Source: Hetaerina americana (lineage: Eukaryota > Arthropoda > Insecta > Odonata > Calopterygidae). From it: 64,000 nt of DNA. The DNA lies in NCBI GenBank assembly GCA_022747635.1, contig JAKTNV010000004.1:20138969-20202968 (forward strand), given 5' to 3'. The position numbers and the translations under genes are program-made. Numbering within the stretch: the stretch's first letter is position 1; each line of letters opens with the position of its first letter. The notes beneath the pieces were generated by a model, which was not told where the DNA came from, ran no database searches, and was given only the letters and a program-made list of their open reading frames with translations. This document shows, piece by piece, positions 10,581 to 22,620 of this stretch.

Positions 10581-13500
10581 GTGATTGTTTTCTCTCTATG
10601 AGGTATTTTTACGGCTTCCAACAGCCCGTGTCATTTTCCACGGCAGCTCACGTAGGAAGCAATAAGTTAAGTGACTGTTTCATTTTTTGCTCTTCTCTAA
10701 TGTACGTCCATTTCCTTAAAAATACCTCGTCGGACAACTGTTTAAATAGAGAATTAAGTCTGCGGCCCTTCTCTCTGAGTGCAATTGTTTATTAGAGTAC
10801 ACGGGAGGCCACTACGGTTGATACTACTGCGGTTATTCAGATCTTATTTTAACTCACTCCCTTTATTGATCAGTTAAATATAAGAAAGGGATCGATAATG
10901 TATTCAGATGAAAGAATCAAAATATTAATACACTGTGTTAATAGTTAGTGAGAATCAAGCAACTGGAATTGCGAGAGGCCTTATTGAATTGATAATATAT
11001 TTTAAAAGTAATACGCAATTGGTTTACTGTTGTCATAAGCTAGTTGTGTTGCGATCATTACATTACAGGCAATTTGTTATGCTTTGAGAACTATGAGCGA
11101 AATTTTTGATTACCAAATGCTCATAATCGTAATAATAATCCGGGATTTACTTAAATAGCATTATTTATATATTTATTCATCAGTCTAGTGCAAAATTTTT
11201 CCGTTTGAATACATTAAATGAGGGCAATGATTTCTTATATCGTAATAGATATGATATCGGGACAAAGTGCTTTCTTTTGGAGTAGTATTAGCGGGAGTAT
11301 TCATGTTGGATAGACATGGTTTTCGTGATCGCTTGGTTTTACCTTGAGCTGAAGGGAAATGTGGAGTACACCCGAAATGTTTCCGAGTAGCTGAATGGGA
11401 GAGGGGGCTTAATACCCTGCTGAAATTTTAGGGGAAGCTGCTTTTGAAGGTATTCGCCACGCCGCATAGAGATATGCGCCAGAATCACATCAATACTTCT
11501 CTCCACCATCTGCATTAAAAGTTATGCTGGCAATTGCTGAAATTCAAATCACTATTTTTGACTACATTAACCGAACGGCAATTTTTCGTGCTTAGACGTA
11601 GTGGGGAACTGAATGCTGGTGACACTTGTTGCGTGCAAAGTAACTTTTTTCGGTCTGGCGAAGAATTCTTCTCTGCATTCCATAGATTCACATACAGTGT
11701 GCACGTATTCGTCCGGTCGTTGACGTTGTAATGTAAATATTTGGTATCCGAGTCGTGGCATTTTCCTCCATCTCTCAAACATCGTGCCAAGGGAAAAAAT
11801 AAAGCGAATAACTGCGGTACCATGTTCTAAAGAGAAAATCGAGTGCAGTTGTCCGCCCTGATTAGTGGCAGTTAGCGGAGCTGCGGATCTAACGATGCGC
11901 TGAAATCGATCGTTTAAGTAAGACGTTACTCGTGACCTTCTCGACCTTAGAGGCTGTTAGCGGCCCCCACCGGCGCGCACACACAAGGCAGAATTTCTCC
12001 CCTGTGAAGCGAGGCGTTAGGCTTTACAAAAACGCGGTACCTGTTCCGATGATGATCACCCTGCTCCCCGACATTATTTGCGGCAAAAGTAAAGTGGCTT
12101 GGCCAGGCGGAGTCTCTTTGAGCTGATGCGGATCTCTTGCCTTTCTTCCTCTTGAACCAGATCACTAAATGTTTGTTAATGAAAAATGCGTTTGTCACGG
12201 GAAGTCTGTTGGCCTTACCGACTCATGTTGTGGTGTGGCGAGTACACTGGGCTACCGTAGTGTATCGTGGCTCAGACTATCCCTCATTATGTATTTTATG
12301 GCGCTGATTTTTTTAATATGATGGTGCTAAATTTCTTTCTTAATAGCTGCAATTTCTTTTTTGGTTCTTTTCTTCTGAGGAGGTATAACGATTTCATGTT
12401 TTATTCATACGGAAAAGTATCTAATTGCGGCTTTATTTACAATATCATCCCGTGACTGTGTTGGCAAACGTAGGAACGACTTCGAGATGCCCTAATTGGG
12501 TGAACCAAACTGGGTGATTTATAACGTGGCTTCTGTCTGCTAGTTCACTTTGTGCTTGTGCGCGCAGTCACCATGTTCAGAAAGGCGCATCTGGTTGATT
12601 ATATCCGTGATCCGTTTCGGAAATCAACACTGCTACTTATTATTGCACTTGTTCACGTACATTGTTGTAAAACCTGCTTGCGGATTACAGAATGGATTTC
12701 TTGGTATGCATCCTTGTTGCAATTCCAAACTCTAAATCTTTTTGGACGCCGAGCATTGAAATTTCCTTTCTGTTCGGACTGAGTGTACTTACGAAGCCTA
12801 AGTTAAACAGCGGATTCATAAATAAGGCATTAATTTTGAAATACACCGTTCATCATCCGATATTCTTTTCCTGTCTATATATGGGAAAAGTATTTCAGTG
12901 CCCGTATTATTAAGTGATCCATTGTCATCGATTGGGAACGTCAATTTGTAAAGGTTTCATTCCTGTCACAACAATGATTTTTTTGCACGCACCAATTCCG
13001 AAGTCTGTTCGATCGACGAGAGCGTTTAGCGAGTAATATTTCCTCGCCGTCTTGACATCATCCAAACGTAAATTTTCTTCCACCCAAGTCCACCTTTTTG
13101 AATGATTTGCTGGGAGAGTGCGTGAGAATCTGATGGAGAAATTGTTATTCCCTCTTTCCACCATGTCTTTTAAGCGGCTTGCGGAATCTTGCATTGGGCA
13201 GACAATTGCTCGGGGAGGGAGGTAGGGGGGCGTAGGGTGAGGCTGGGTGGTGCCGCCAGGAGCAAGGAAATGACCTGTGATCAATGAGAGATCGAAAGTT
13301 TTTGTGTGTGTATGTGTTGCCTCACCTTTTTGCGAGTGCGCTACCTTAAAATATGCCGGCAGCCGTGAATTGAAGCCCTATCCAGTTAAACTTAGTACCG
13401 TTCATCCATGACGCAGGACTTGCTCTACCTACTTACGTAATCTAGTCACCTTGGCTGGTTCAAAGCTCCGGTAATAAACGTAAGGGATTATTTCATCCTA

Positions 13501-13815
13501 AACATTATTTAATGCGAGCCAAATCTGTGCCCGGTCTGGATCCTTATCATGCAAGCAAGTAAGCAGTTTTATTTGGAAAATATCTCAGTAAAGAGACGGT
13601 CGCGGTCAAGGCGAATGATTTTTACACTTTGAAATTTCTCCACTTCTCTCATTAGAGAAATGATAGTGAATTACGGGGAAAAGTATTTCCCTGTTATATA
13701 AATGCTTCAATAATTTATTATAATTATGAACTCCCCCATGAATGATAATCTTGTTTCCATCACTTGATTATAGTGTCAAAAAAGTTAAGATGCAGTTCAA
13801 TATAATTCTTATATA

Positions 13816-13837
13816 ATACAGAAGTCCACTTCTGTAT
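13816..13837. repeat. Perfect 10-bp palindromic arms
   Basis: ATACAGAAGT (13816-13825) and ACTTCTGTAT (13828-13837) are reverse complements separated by CC. Too short to classify; possibly the core of a decayed foldback element. Confidence 0.45.
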
Positions 13838-15354
13838 GTTTAACAAGTCTTCTTCAAACGAAGATTTTCGATTACTGATCATATTTATTCAAGAATGGGA
13901 TCATCTCAATAAGAAAAAAATGATGTGCATCAACATACTAATACAGAGTTCATTTCTTAACTTGATGGCATAGTTACACAGCCACTGTGTGTCTAGCGTC
14001 AAACCAAAACAATATCGAAAGAGCGAAGAAAATCATTGGGTAATCCTTCGGTTCTCCCGCTCGGAGTGTATACTTCCTGCTCTCATTCTGGAGCGTAACA
14101 GCAACTACTAATTTTGTTTTGATCGTCGTGACGATCCCTCTCGTCTATTAGAATGCGGAAAGACTTTCGCTGGCACACTGCAAGGATCACTGTTTGAAGG
14201 TGATGTGTTACCGATTTTCCCTTAATGTAGATTGGGAGAGAAGGTTGAGAAGATCGGGAGTTGATTATGAGAATCAAGCCCTATCGACGGTAAGCCATCG
14301 TCTGGCCAGACCCTACGTTTGGTGGGAGTAGCGTCCCGGATTGCTGTGGGTGTTGAGGAGATCGGCGCGCTTTTCTCGGGCCATTCCTCGCCCCGACCGA
14401 TTTCCTTTCCTTTTCTCATTAATATGTATTTCTTTGTATCGTTAAGTACCATTTTCCCCTGTAGTACTCTCCGTCAAAATTAGAGCGCACCAAACTACTG
14501 ATATGTACTGTATTGACGTACCGACCATAACTTACCGTAATTGGTAGATTACCTTTGTGAATTGAATATGTAAATCATTTACGCAAAAATCCCTGCACCC
14601 TCTTTGCTGGTACTTCCCTCCTATGTAGCTGTAACATCCAGCTTTTACAAAACTTCGATCAAAAACCATATTCGTACGCATTGAACCCGACGTCCCCTAC
14701 AGCGAGAAATGCTTAGCTATAAATAGGTGGCGAGGTATGTGTGTGTTGAAAAAACTGAATCACGCAAAGGTCATCGCAGAAGAGATAAATAGGAAGTGTG
14801 TGAAACCAACATCAATGCAAATAATCTAATTAATATTATATTTAATTTTCATTGTTGCACCTATTACATATCAAAATAAATCCAGGAAGATTCCCCTCCG
14901 AGACCTGTGCTCTGCTGGATGACGCTCGAAATACTACAGCGGGCGGAATAAAATTTGCATTAATAAAGTTGAGACTTGTGGTTAACAAAACGGATTGCAA
15001 TTATCGCAGTGCAGTGCACGAGGACTGGGTAGAATTAGAGCTTAATATACTTCCGCCAGTTATGCTTCATGCACGGGCAATAAGGCGTCACATTCGTGTT
15101 ACGGATCGCTGCGCCAGCTTCAAAGTATTCTTAAAGGCACACCGGCAAACACGAAAGCTCCAGATACAAATCCGGAGCATCCCCTTGAAGGATAGTTTAA
15201 TAACTTAATCGGGGAGAGAAATTAAAGTCTTTATTCCTCGCGAATGGGCACCGTGTGGTGGGAAGTGACTTAGTTTGTCTTAAAGTTACCATGCTAAACA
15301 ATAAGAAATGGTAATTATAGAAGATACTTTGCTTTTCCAAGTAGAATATTTCAA

Positions 15355-15431
15355 TTACGACTTAGGTTTCCTTACAGCGTAACATCTTCAGGACCTGAAG
15401 ATGTTACGCTGTAACGAAACCTAGGTCATAA
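15355..15431. mobile_element. Imperfect palindrome with hammerhead-ribozyme-like core
   Basis: A 77-bp inverted repeat centred on 15393, with only a few mismatches between arms. On the + strand the right arm reads CTGAAGA (15395-15401), T, a perfect 5-bp stem GTTAC/GTAAC (15403-15407 and 15411-15415) with a 3-nt loop, GAAAC (15416-15420), then a palindromic stem III segment ACCTAGGT ending in GTC (15425-15427). This is the order of a type I hammerhead: CUGANGA, stem II, GAAA, stem III, then the GUC cleavage site. Position 7 of the core tolerates any base. The flanks that should form stem I do not pair well, and one T is extra between the core and stem II, so catalytic activity is doubtful. 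The left arm gives a slightly more damaged version on the minus strand. Such minimal hammerheads are known in Penelope-like retroelements. Confidence 0.6.
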
Positions 15432-15520
15432 TGTAAAAACTCAATTTGGAAATGCAGTGTCTTCTTTCATTATGAAGTCTTTCCACCATGTTACAACATA
15501 TGCATAAGGTTGAAAGTAGG

Positions 15521-15521
<1 letters not shown>

Positions 15522-15583
<62 letters not shown>
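15522..15583. repeat. TA dinucleotide microsatellite
   Basis: About 31 uninterrupted TA units. The run of alternating Ile/Tyr codons read through it on the minus strand is an artefact. Confidence 0.97.
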
Positions 15584-15587
<4 letters not shown>

Positions 15588-15743
15588 TAACAGCAGAAAA
15601 TTTTGATTTTTCTTCATCATAGAAACAAAGATTGTAAAAAATATACCGTATCCATTCAGTTATTTTCCGACGTAGTTTCAAAACTTTTGTTTGCCATGAA
15701 CGTTTATATTGAAAATATGGTCGCAAATTAATTTTATTTGTAT

Positions 15744-16059
15744 TAGTAGTAGTATTTAGGGGAGGCGACCGACTGCTGAGGTCATTTGCGCCATAGGAGA
15801 TAGACGGGAAATGATGAAGGGTGGAGAGAAACCCGGCTTCGGCATCAGCCTACTATTTACGAAAGGCGCCAAGGGGTCCGCAGCTTAACGTCCCATCCGA
15901 CGGACGGCGTACTCACTTAAATTTCTCTCCAAAAAGCACCTCAAGTAGGGATCGAGATACCTGAACCTCTGAAAAAAATATTCAACAACGCCGGGATTTG
16001 AACCCGAGCCCTCTGGGTGGGAATCCAGTAGGATAGCCACCGCACCAATCCCGATCCCC
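15744..16059 (-). mobile_element. tRNA-derived SINE, family A, copy 2
   Basis: Reverse-strand copy with the TAG-repeat tail at the left end (about 15741-15754) and the tRNA-like head at the right. The B box reads GGATTTGAACC on the + strand (15994-16004), which is GGTTCAAATCC on the element strand. It has a small insertion near 15958-15980 relative to the other copies and more substitutions, so it is probably older than the copies at 28 kb and 54 kb. No convincing target-site duplication was found. Confidence 0.87.
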
Positions 16060-17099
16060 TTATGTGTATTTATACAATGAACTTGACCAAATATGTGCTA
16101 TCCCTTTGAGTTTGTGAAGTTACTTAAACGTTTTCCACTGAAATGAAGTACTTTTTTCTAATGCAGAAATAAAATACTGCTTCCGTCTCTTTCAAAACTT
16201 TGGCGATGATAGCTATCTGATAGTATCTTTCAGGATAATCAAGACTCCAAACTGGTCTCCTAGCTTCTCCTCTGTCATTTTCGCAATATCCTCCTTTGTT
16301 CTTTCATCAATTGGGAAAGAGACGACATTTCATCAGTGGCTCGTAATTTCGTCCAAATAGATTATTCGATATATTGGCTGGGCTGATTACGTCAAACATG
16401 AACGATTTCTGTTTCCAAAATGTCATCCTTGTTGTAGAGCCATTCCATCTTTAGCGCCATGAAAGTCCTTGCTGGGAAATCTGGCCCTTCATTTTAACCT
16501 CCATTTTTTTACATTTCCAAAGTGGAGTAATCTCCTTTGTTATTATATATAATTGTTGACATTAATTAATGTCACACTGACTGCTAATAACAGAGAAAAG
16601 CTAATTAGTTAAATGTAAAATTTCGTCTTATCTTTTCCACGAAGCCTTTCCTTTTCGACATTTTCGTTCTAGTTCCTTAAATTAACGCTATGCGGAGTTG
16701 ATTCACGAATTGTTTCAACAACAAAAATATTTTATGCAATATATGTTTTTCTATGTTGATGAAGGAAAGATTTTAACTTTTACTTTTGTTTTGTATTCCT
16801 GATTGTTTCTTAAAACATTATTTTACACCTGGAATTGACTGATTTTAAGTTGTGATTCAAAGGGGAATGTACTTTGGCGATGACCAACGCTAGGCAACGT
16901 CTGGGCTTGCAGTTTAAGTACACAATTTATGTAACAATTCTGTGGAGTTAGAGTCGGGATATGCGTGAAATGCCGCAATAGTAACTTTGGCGAAGTCAAC
17001 CGCTAGCGAGAGGACAAATTCGAGTATTTTGCGGCGGGAAAATCAACCCGATCCAAGCGAATAATTTTTGACCAGACGACTCGAACGGACAGTTCCTAG
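16060..17099. other. AT-rich noncoding stretch
   Basis: Nothing gene-like. Two similar short segments containing CTTTGGCGA (about 16870 and 16983) suggest a tiny local duplication. Confidence 0.45.
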
Positions 17100-17535
17100 G
17101 GTTCACTCCCAAGTGTGAGTTGGCTGGCCGCTGTAATGCGATTTCCCATCGGTCCTATCCTCCGAGCACGAGGTGGTGGCGGGACCCTCTCTCTCTCATG
17201 TGCGTCGAACTCCCGTCCGAACCCTTTGCAGCCGTCCACTGGGCCCTCACTGCTGCCCACCACCCCCTAACGCCGTCCTCACTCCCCGAGGCTCAGCCCT
17301 CGAAACGAGGTCGTCCGGCCGTGGACACGTAATTGAGTGAGCGAGAACCACCGCTGAGAGAGAGGTTTTCGCTCACGCAGCGGCCGGCCTTAGGGTCGGT
17401 CGGTCTTGCCCGTGCGCCCCCCCCGTTCTCTGGCACTGACCCCCACCCCTCGCGCCCTCTCTAACTCTCTCGGTATATATGTACACCCGCCCCGTCCCTC
17501 ACACCTCCCCTACTCTTTCCACCCGCCGACCTCTG
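17100..17535. promoter_or_regulatory. CpG-rich block with TATA-like motif
   Basis: A GC- and CpG-rich stretch between AT-rich flanks. Near its right end TATATATG (about 17472-17479) follows a CT-rich run and could act as a TATA box for rightward transcription. No clear arthropod initiator (TCAGT-like) lies about 30 bp downstream and no downstream exon is recognisable, so this is only a candidate. Confidence 0.2.
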
Positions 17536-19405
17536 AGAGAGCAATGCTGTCCGACGTTTGAATTTGAGCATCGTGCTCTTGCGCAAATTATTCGACTGCA
17601 TATCTCACTTTTCGATGCATCGGCATTTCGATGCTCTAGGATAAAGTAATTTTTCACATCGAGCGTTTTATTTTCGATTTAGTTTTCATCTCAATTCCGG
17701 AATCATTTGTAGCCAATTGATTAGGTTCGAGTCGAATATATCAGCTCGACTTGATTAGAAAGTCGTGCACAATCAAAATTATCGCCGTCATTTTTTTCTG
17801 TGGTAGCAGCATAAAGCGAGATTCATTTCAGAGTATTAAATTAATAATAAAGTTTTCTAATAATTTATGTAATTAAAATTAGTAGCAGTATAAAACAATG
17901 AATTAAATGTGCCTGTTTATGATATGTAAATGGTCCGATCGGAAGGTTTTTGTCGAAATAACATTATGACTTTAATGGCTACGATTGCTTCTACTCAGTC
18001 TGTGAAACGAACCCAAATCTTTTCCATAGTGAACTCGAGGTAAGTAGTGATAATGATTCTAATAAAAGTCGACCTTCCGTGTGGGAATTAGCTCCTATGT
18101 GTATTCTCCACTTTTCAACTCTGCGAATGTATGGTGGTTCTTGGTATGCCAGTTTGGACTTTTACACTTTACTCGGAGTTAGATTTCGGTAGATATTCAA
18201 TATCAAAAGTCACAGTAATATTAACGAGTATATATGTATACCCATCAACTTCGAAATATTTTTAAGATAGAGGAGCGATGAAGAATGATCTGGTACTTTC
18301 CCGGCGAATAATCTTGGAAAATAGAGGAGCGATGTTCACTCAGAATGTGGCAAATACTAAAATTACATTGTAACAGCTTCTGTATATTCTATTGAGATTG
18401 TTCGCATTGTTTGCCAGTGTGATCGTACTATAATATATGATATATCATCACCGTCACGCTTTACTAACGATGAAATACATTATTGCCAACCTTTTTCGCG
18501 AGAGCAAATGGCCTTAGTGCCGTAACGGCTCGGAGGTTATAATGTTATTCCTGCTATACTGCTCTGGTCCATCTCATGCATGCATCGATGGTAAAATTGT
18601 CTTATTGCGGCAACTTTCGATCCAGTAACACCGAATATGCAGGCTTAGCCTTAAAACCGTAGTCGTGAATTCTGTTTTATTCAGGGTTATTTAGCGTCCT
18701 TGTGAGCCACTTTCTCAGACTTAAATCACGCAGGCCTCTCGCGACATGGTAATTTTTATGAAAATACGGCGAGATTTTCCTCAGTCCCTGTGGGGCAGTT
18801 TCGCTCCAGTTAGTCGTAATTCCGAGTGCAGTTATAGCAAACAGAAAACATTTTAAATTATGATTGCCATTTCTGTTTTTCGGAGATTGCTTCACTTATA
18901 AGCCTCGATAACCGAAGTGTAGGTTCTGTGAGTTGAAGTGAGAAATGCTTATTCAAGAAAGACCTAAGAAAAACATACGATGCTGAGTCTGTGCTTGTAT
19001 TTTTTGTTCTGTAATATATTTTCGCGAGGTTATTTTCTTTTGTACAGGTTTAAATAAGATAGCATAAATGACGATGACGCAGAATAATGTACTATGAGGG
19101 AAGGATAGCCTTCAAAATTGCTTAATGGTATTCTTGCCCTAACTGATTGTCTAGGTGCTTATTTACTGATGAGCAATGAAAGTGGTTTTAGTGAATAATT
19201 GAAGGGGTTAATTTTCAGTCGGTAAATTTCTATAGTCCTAGAGTTCTTATGTTCTATGGTCACTAGTGCTAGAGTTTGGTAGTCAATTATATCAGTACGT
19301 GTCCTCCTAAACCTATCGGAGAGTGTGTTCGGCAATTACAGTTTACTATTCTGCTAGTGCGGATTCCAGGCACGAGGTCGCGTAATTTTTTAAATCTTTG
19401 CTTGT
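17536..19405. other. AT-rich noncoding stretch
   Basis: No gene supported. A weak exon-like segment, 17999-18039, sits between CTACTCAG and a GTAAGT donor, but its acceptor is poor. A 15-bp word containing ATAGAGGAGCGATG is repeated near 18265 and 18320. Confidence 0.4.
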
Positions 19406-20000
19406 ATGTTTCAGCCACGTCTCAATCTGCTGTTAGTGCTAGTTAATTCTTGGGATCACGTGCTTACATTTCAGACCACTCAGACTCCCTTTTTGTGTGA
19501 TGTATTTCGAAATCCGCACCGCCCCACATGCCGGAAAATACGCAATCCGATCTCCGCCAGTTCAACTCGGATGCGGACCATTAGTGTCGTTGGGGGGAGA
19601 TGGGGTCGGATTCGAGTGAGGGTGCGAATGTCATCGCCCATCCACGTTCCCTCTGCGCGCCACCCAGCTAGCGCCTCGCCGACCACCTTCCCCACCTTCC
19701 TCTCTCTCCCTCGCGCGCTACCCAGAGCTCCACGCCCAACACGCACCGGGCACGCGGCTCGGAGCGACGGAAGATATGCCCTCGCACGGTTCACCACCGT
19801 GCCCCTCATCCATCGCTCCCCCGTCGACCCCCAAGCGCCCTCCTCCCCGTGTGACCCCTCCCTTTCTCGTACGCTCCGCTGCCGTTCCCATCCGTGGTCC
19901 CGCACCCCATTCTCCTACTCCCCTCCCATCCCCCAGGTATATTTTTCTCCCTTCGCCTCGCCGCGAGTGCGACCTGCTGGATGAAATTATTCTCGAGAGA
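19406..20000. other. CpG-rich block with longest open frame, probably not coding
   Basis: The window's longest open frame (192 codons, + strand, 19406-19984) lies here. Overlapping frames of 141 and 101 codons are open on the minus strand. The + translation is dominated by Arg, Pro, Ser and Thr without any domain or repeat I know. A TTTCAG acceptor-like site at about 19408-19413 and a CCCCAG-GTATAT donor-like site at about 19936 bracket the block, so a noncoding or rapidly evolving exon cannot be excluded. The simplest explanation is stop-codon depletion by GC content. Confidence 0.25.
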
Positions 20001-22179
20001 GAGGGAGAGAAAAGAGAGATCATTAGCTCACCTCATTGCTTCATCCATTCCCTAGCGTTATTTATTTTTGGATTTATTTTTTTCATCTTTCCAGTTCGTG
20101 TGTTTCCTAACGTGGTCAATGACATTTTTGAACGTGTTTCAATTTTTACGAACGAGGTTCGGTTCAATCTTTATGGTCAATGAGACCTGGCGGATTATTT
20201 TATTTGTAGTGGCGAAACCGCGATTTTTAAAGAACTCTTGGTTTTTACATCCACACCCATGCGATATTTTCCATTTTTGGCTCGTTAAGTGAGGTAGAGC
20301 CGTGCTAATAAATCATTTTGTAATCACTTCTGCGGTGTATATTTTGTAATGATGAAAATATCTTTCTATTCGGGTCTTGAGAGACACCTGCGGATACCAT
20401 TTTCGAGATCATTATCCTTAGTTCTATCATGTCATTCTTGTAATGGGAATTCCACATTTTAGTTAATGTAAGTTTTGTATCAGGAAATTCTTTTCAGATC
20501 GTTACGGAAGCCCCACGGGAGTTGTTTGAATGTTCTACGAAAAGGTTTAGTTTTCCGCAATGTTATACATTTAACACAACAATATGTGTTTAAGTACGTA
20601 TATTACGTATTTCACAATTAATTACTACTCGTCTTACAAATATTTCCAGTTCTTAACACGATAAAACAGAATCCCCCATTCTACCTTTTTGACTTAATGT
20701 ATAAATATAAGTTTTTCCTGTAGAACAACATCTATTTTATCCAAGTGTTTCATATTCATCAATTCGCGTTATAAAACCAGGACTTTGTTTAATTTCTTTT
20801 AGGCCTAACTCAGCATTTGGAATGTTCTAATATCTGCATATTTCATCCTTACGATTAAATGTCTGTGTCCGCAACCAATGTAGATGTTCACTTTTTGGTA
20901 GTCCGAGGCATTGTTAGAATATTTCGATCCAGCTGTATCTTCGTCAAATACGCTAATGGGTTTAATATGTTTTATTTGCCATTAGTGCATTGTAAAATGA
21001 AGGCTTAAGCATCCATGCTCGTTGCCGTAATTTGCTTCGTTCGTCGTAATTGTTTTTCATAAATTCTCGTACTTGAAAGTAATTAATTCGCACTGGTTTA
21101 TTTGACCCAATTAACTTATTTAAGGATCTTATAGTTTCACCTTTATCAAACAATCGCATCTGGAACATGCACGTGAAACAGTAGGGGCATTAAAGAGAAA
21201 GTTGGGGTCAGCAAACGCTGTCTTGAGCCCATGACTGCCAATGTACCAATTTCTTGGGTTGTCAAGAGCTTAAAGAGCTAAAAACACATTTCTGGTGATT
21301 CTAGATTATGCACTTTTAAGAAAGATGAATCAACAAACATAGCAAGACGAGTTGGGTTTGTAGCCTAATACATCCGTTAAAAAATATGTATTGACACAAG
21401 GACAACGATAAATGTAGGCTCAAAATATACTCTTAGAGATTAGTTCTTTTGAATTAATCCTACGAATTTTTGCCTGGCAAAATTGATTTTGAGTTTTTAA
21501 AGAAATGTCGTCAACTTTGCGAATTATTATGATCGACTAAAATGATTGAATGAGAATATACATTATGTTTAGAATTTGAAGCCTTTTAGTTCAAATTTTA
21601 ACTTTTTAACCTTTTTCTCTATGCATTAGACGAAATTATACTTAATAATTTTAGTCAACTTTTATTTACTAAAGCAACTTGTAATAATCTTCCAATAATA
21701 TTGTAATTGAATACGCTATAAAAAGAAGACCTAATTTATTACTTCCCTTGTTTAATGTGGTTATTTACTGAAGCTTTTTGTGTGGCTATGAAAATTAAGT
21801 GATATTGTTTCCTTACGGTGTGCTCCTATCGGATGAAATATTTCTTCCCAATTGAGCCATGCGGAAAGTGCATCTTCTTTGTAATGTTTGTTCTAGCGAT
21901 AGATCGTCGGTGGGCATTCCTTTTTCTGATCGAACCGAACTCGGAATTTATCATCATGAGCACAGTTCCTTCAACGTATTTTCTTTGAATTTCTCCAACC
22001 GAGGTCACGGAACATTTGGCACCATTCACCATTCTGAAGCATAATGCGAAATTGTTTACGATGACATAACGTTTGAGCAAGTGTGATGTTAACAGTTAAT
22101 ACGAGTGGAGTTGACGATAAAAGTGGAGTCAGTCGAGATTTTTGTCGTGTTCAAAGAGATCGGACTTATCGAACGGCAT
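20001..22179. other. AT-rich noncoding stretch
   Basis: Nothing recognisable. Frames are short and unlike any known protein. Confidence 0.45.
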
Positions 22180-22620
22180 GACGTGTGGCGGCCGTTCGGT
22201 TGGTGGTGGCGATGCGAGGAGGAGCTTGGCGGGAAACGGTGGGGCGGAGGGGGGAGGTGGGAGTAGCAGAGAAGAATGGAGATCATAGCAGTCTTTTTGG
22301 ACTGTTGTCTAGATGCCATGTACCGCCTCCCACCCGCTCACGAGGATTTGCGAGCCGCGGGATGCGTAGGAAGCGTTACTTGTAGCACACCTCATTCAAA
22401 CGGCCTCGTCTTCACACGCGGGTGGGTGTCGGCCGGTTAGGGTGTGGTCGGAAGCCAGTCCCTTAGGGGTCCTGGACGTCCATCCTAAATTCTCTCACTC
22501 GCCTCACAATGGGCCGCGATTGTTATCGACCTTTCAGCGTTGATTTAAGGGACCCCAAGGAAAGTTGAGAGAATTTGGGAGGGGTGGGGAGGTAGAGAGA
22601 GAGCCGTTGCCTAAATATAC
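22180..22620. other. CpG-rich block
   Basis: G-rich on the + strand from 22180 to 22265 and CpG-bearing to about 22560. Short frames on both strands have no recognisable product, and no repeat family was seen. Confidence 0.3.

Larger units (their letters stand above)
10106..15354. other. AT-rich noncoding stretch
   Basis: No gene supported. The longest frames (122 codons at 10077-10445 and 118 codons at 14852-15208, both +; 119 codons at 12925-13284, minus) match nothing I recognise. Small hairpins occur at 10152-10175 and 13816-13837. A weak exon-like segment lies at 10524-10580. Confidence 0.45.

Noticed and set aside
15421..15726. Frame with a long Ile/Tyr repeat as a protein
   Set aside because: The repeat is the TA microsatellite at 15522-15583.
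15994..16004. Functional tRNA genes at the B-box sites of the SINEs
   Set aside because: The flanks do not form a tRNA cloverleaf and the same body follows each site, which marks them as SINE heads.
19406..19984. 192-codon open frame as a protein gene
   Set aside because: It lies in a CpG-rich block where the opposite strand is also open for 141 codons. The peptide is Arg/Pro/Ser-rich with no known domain.
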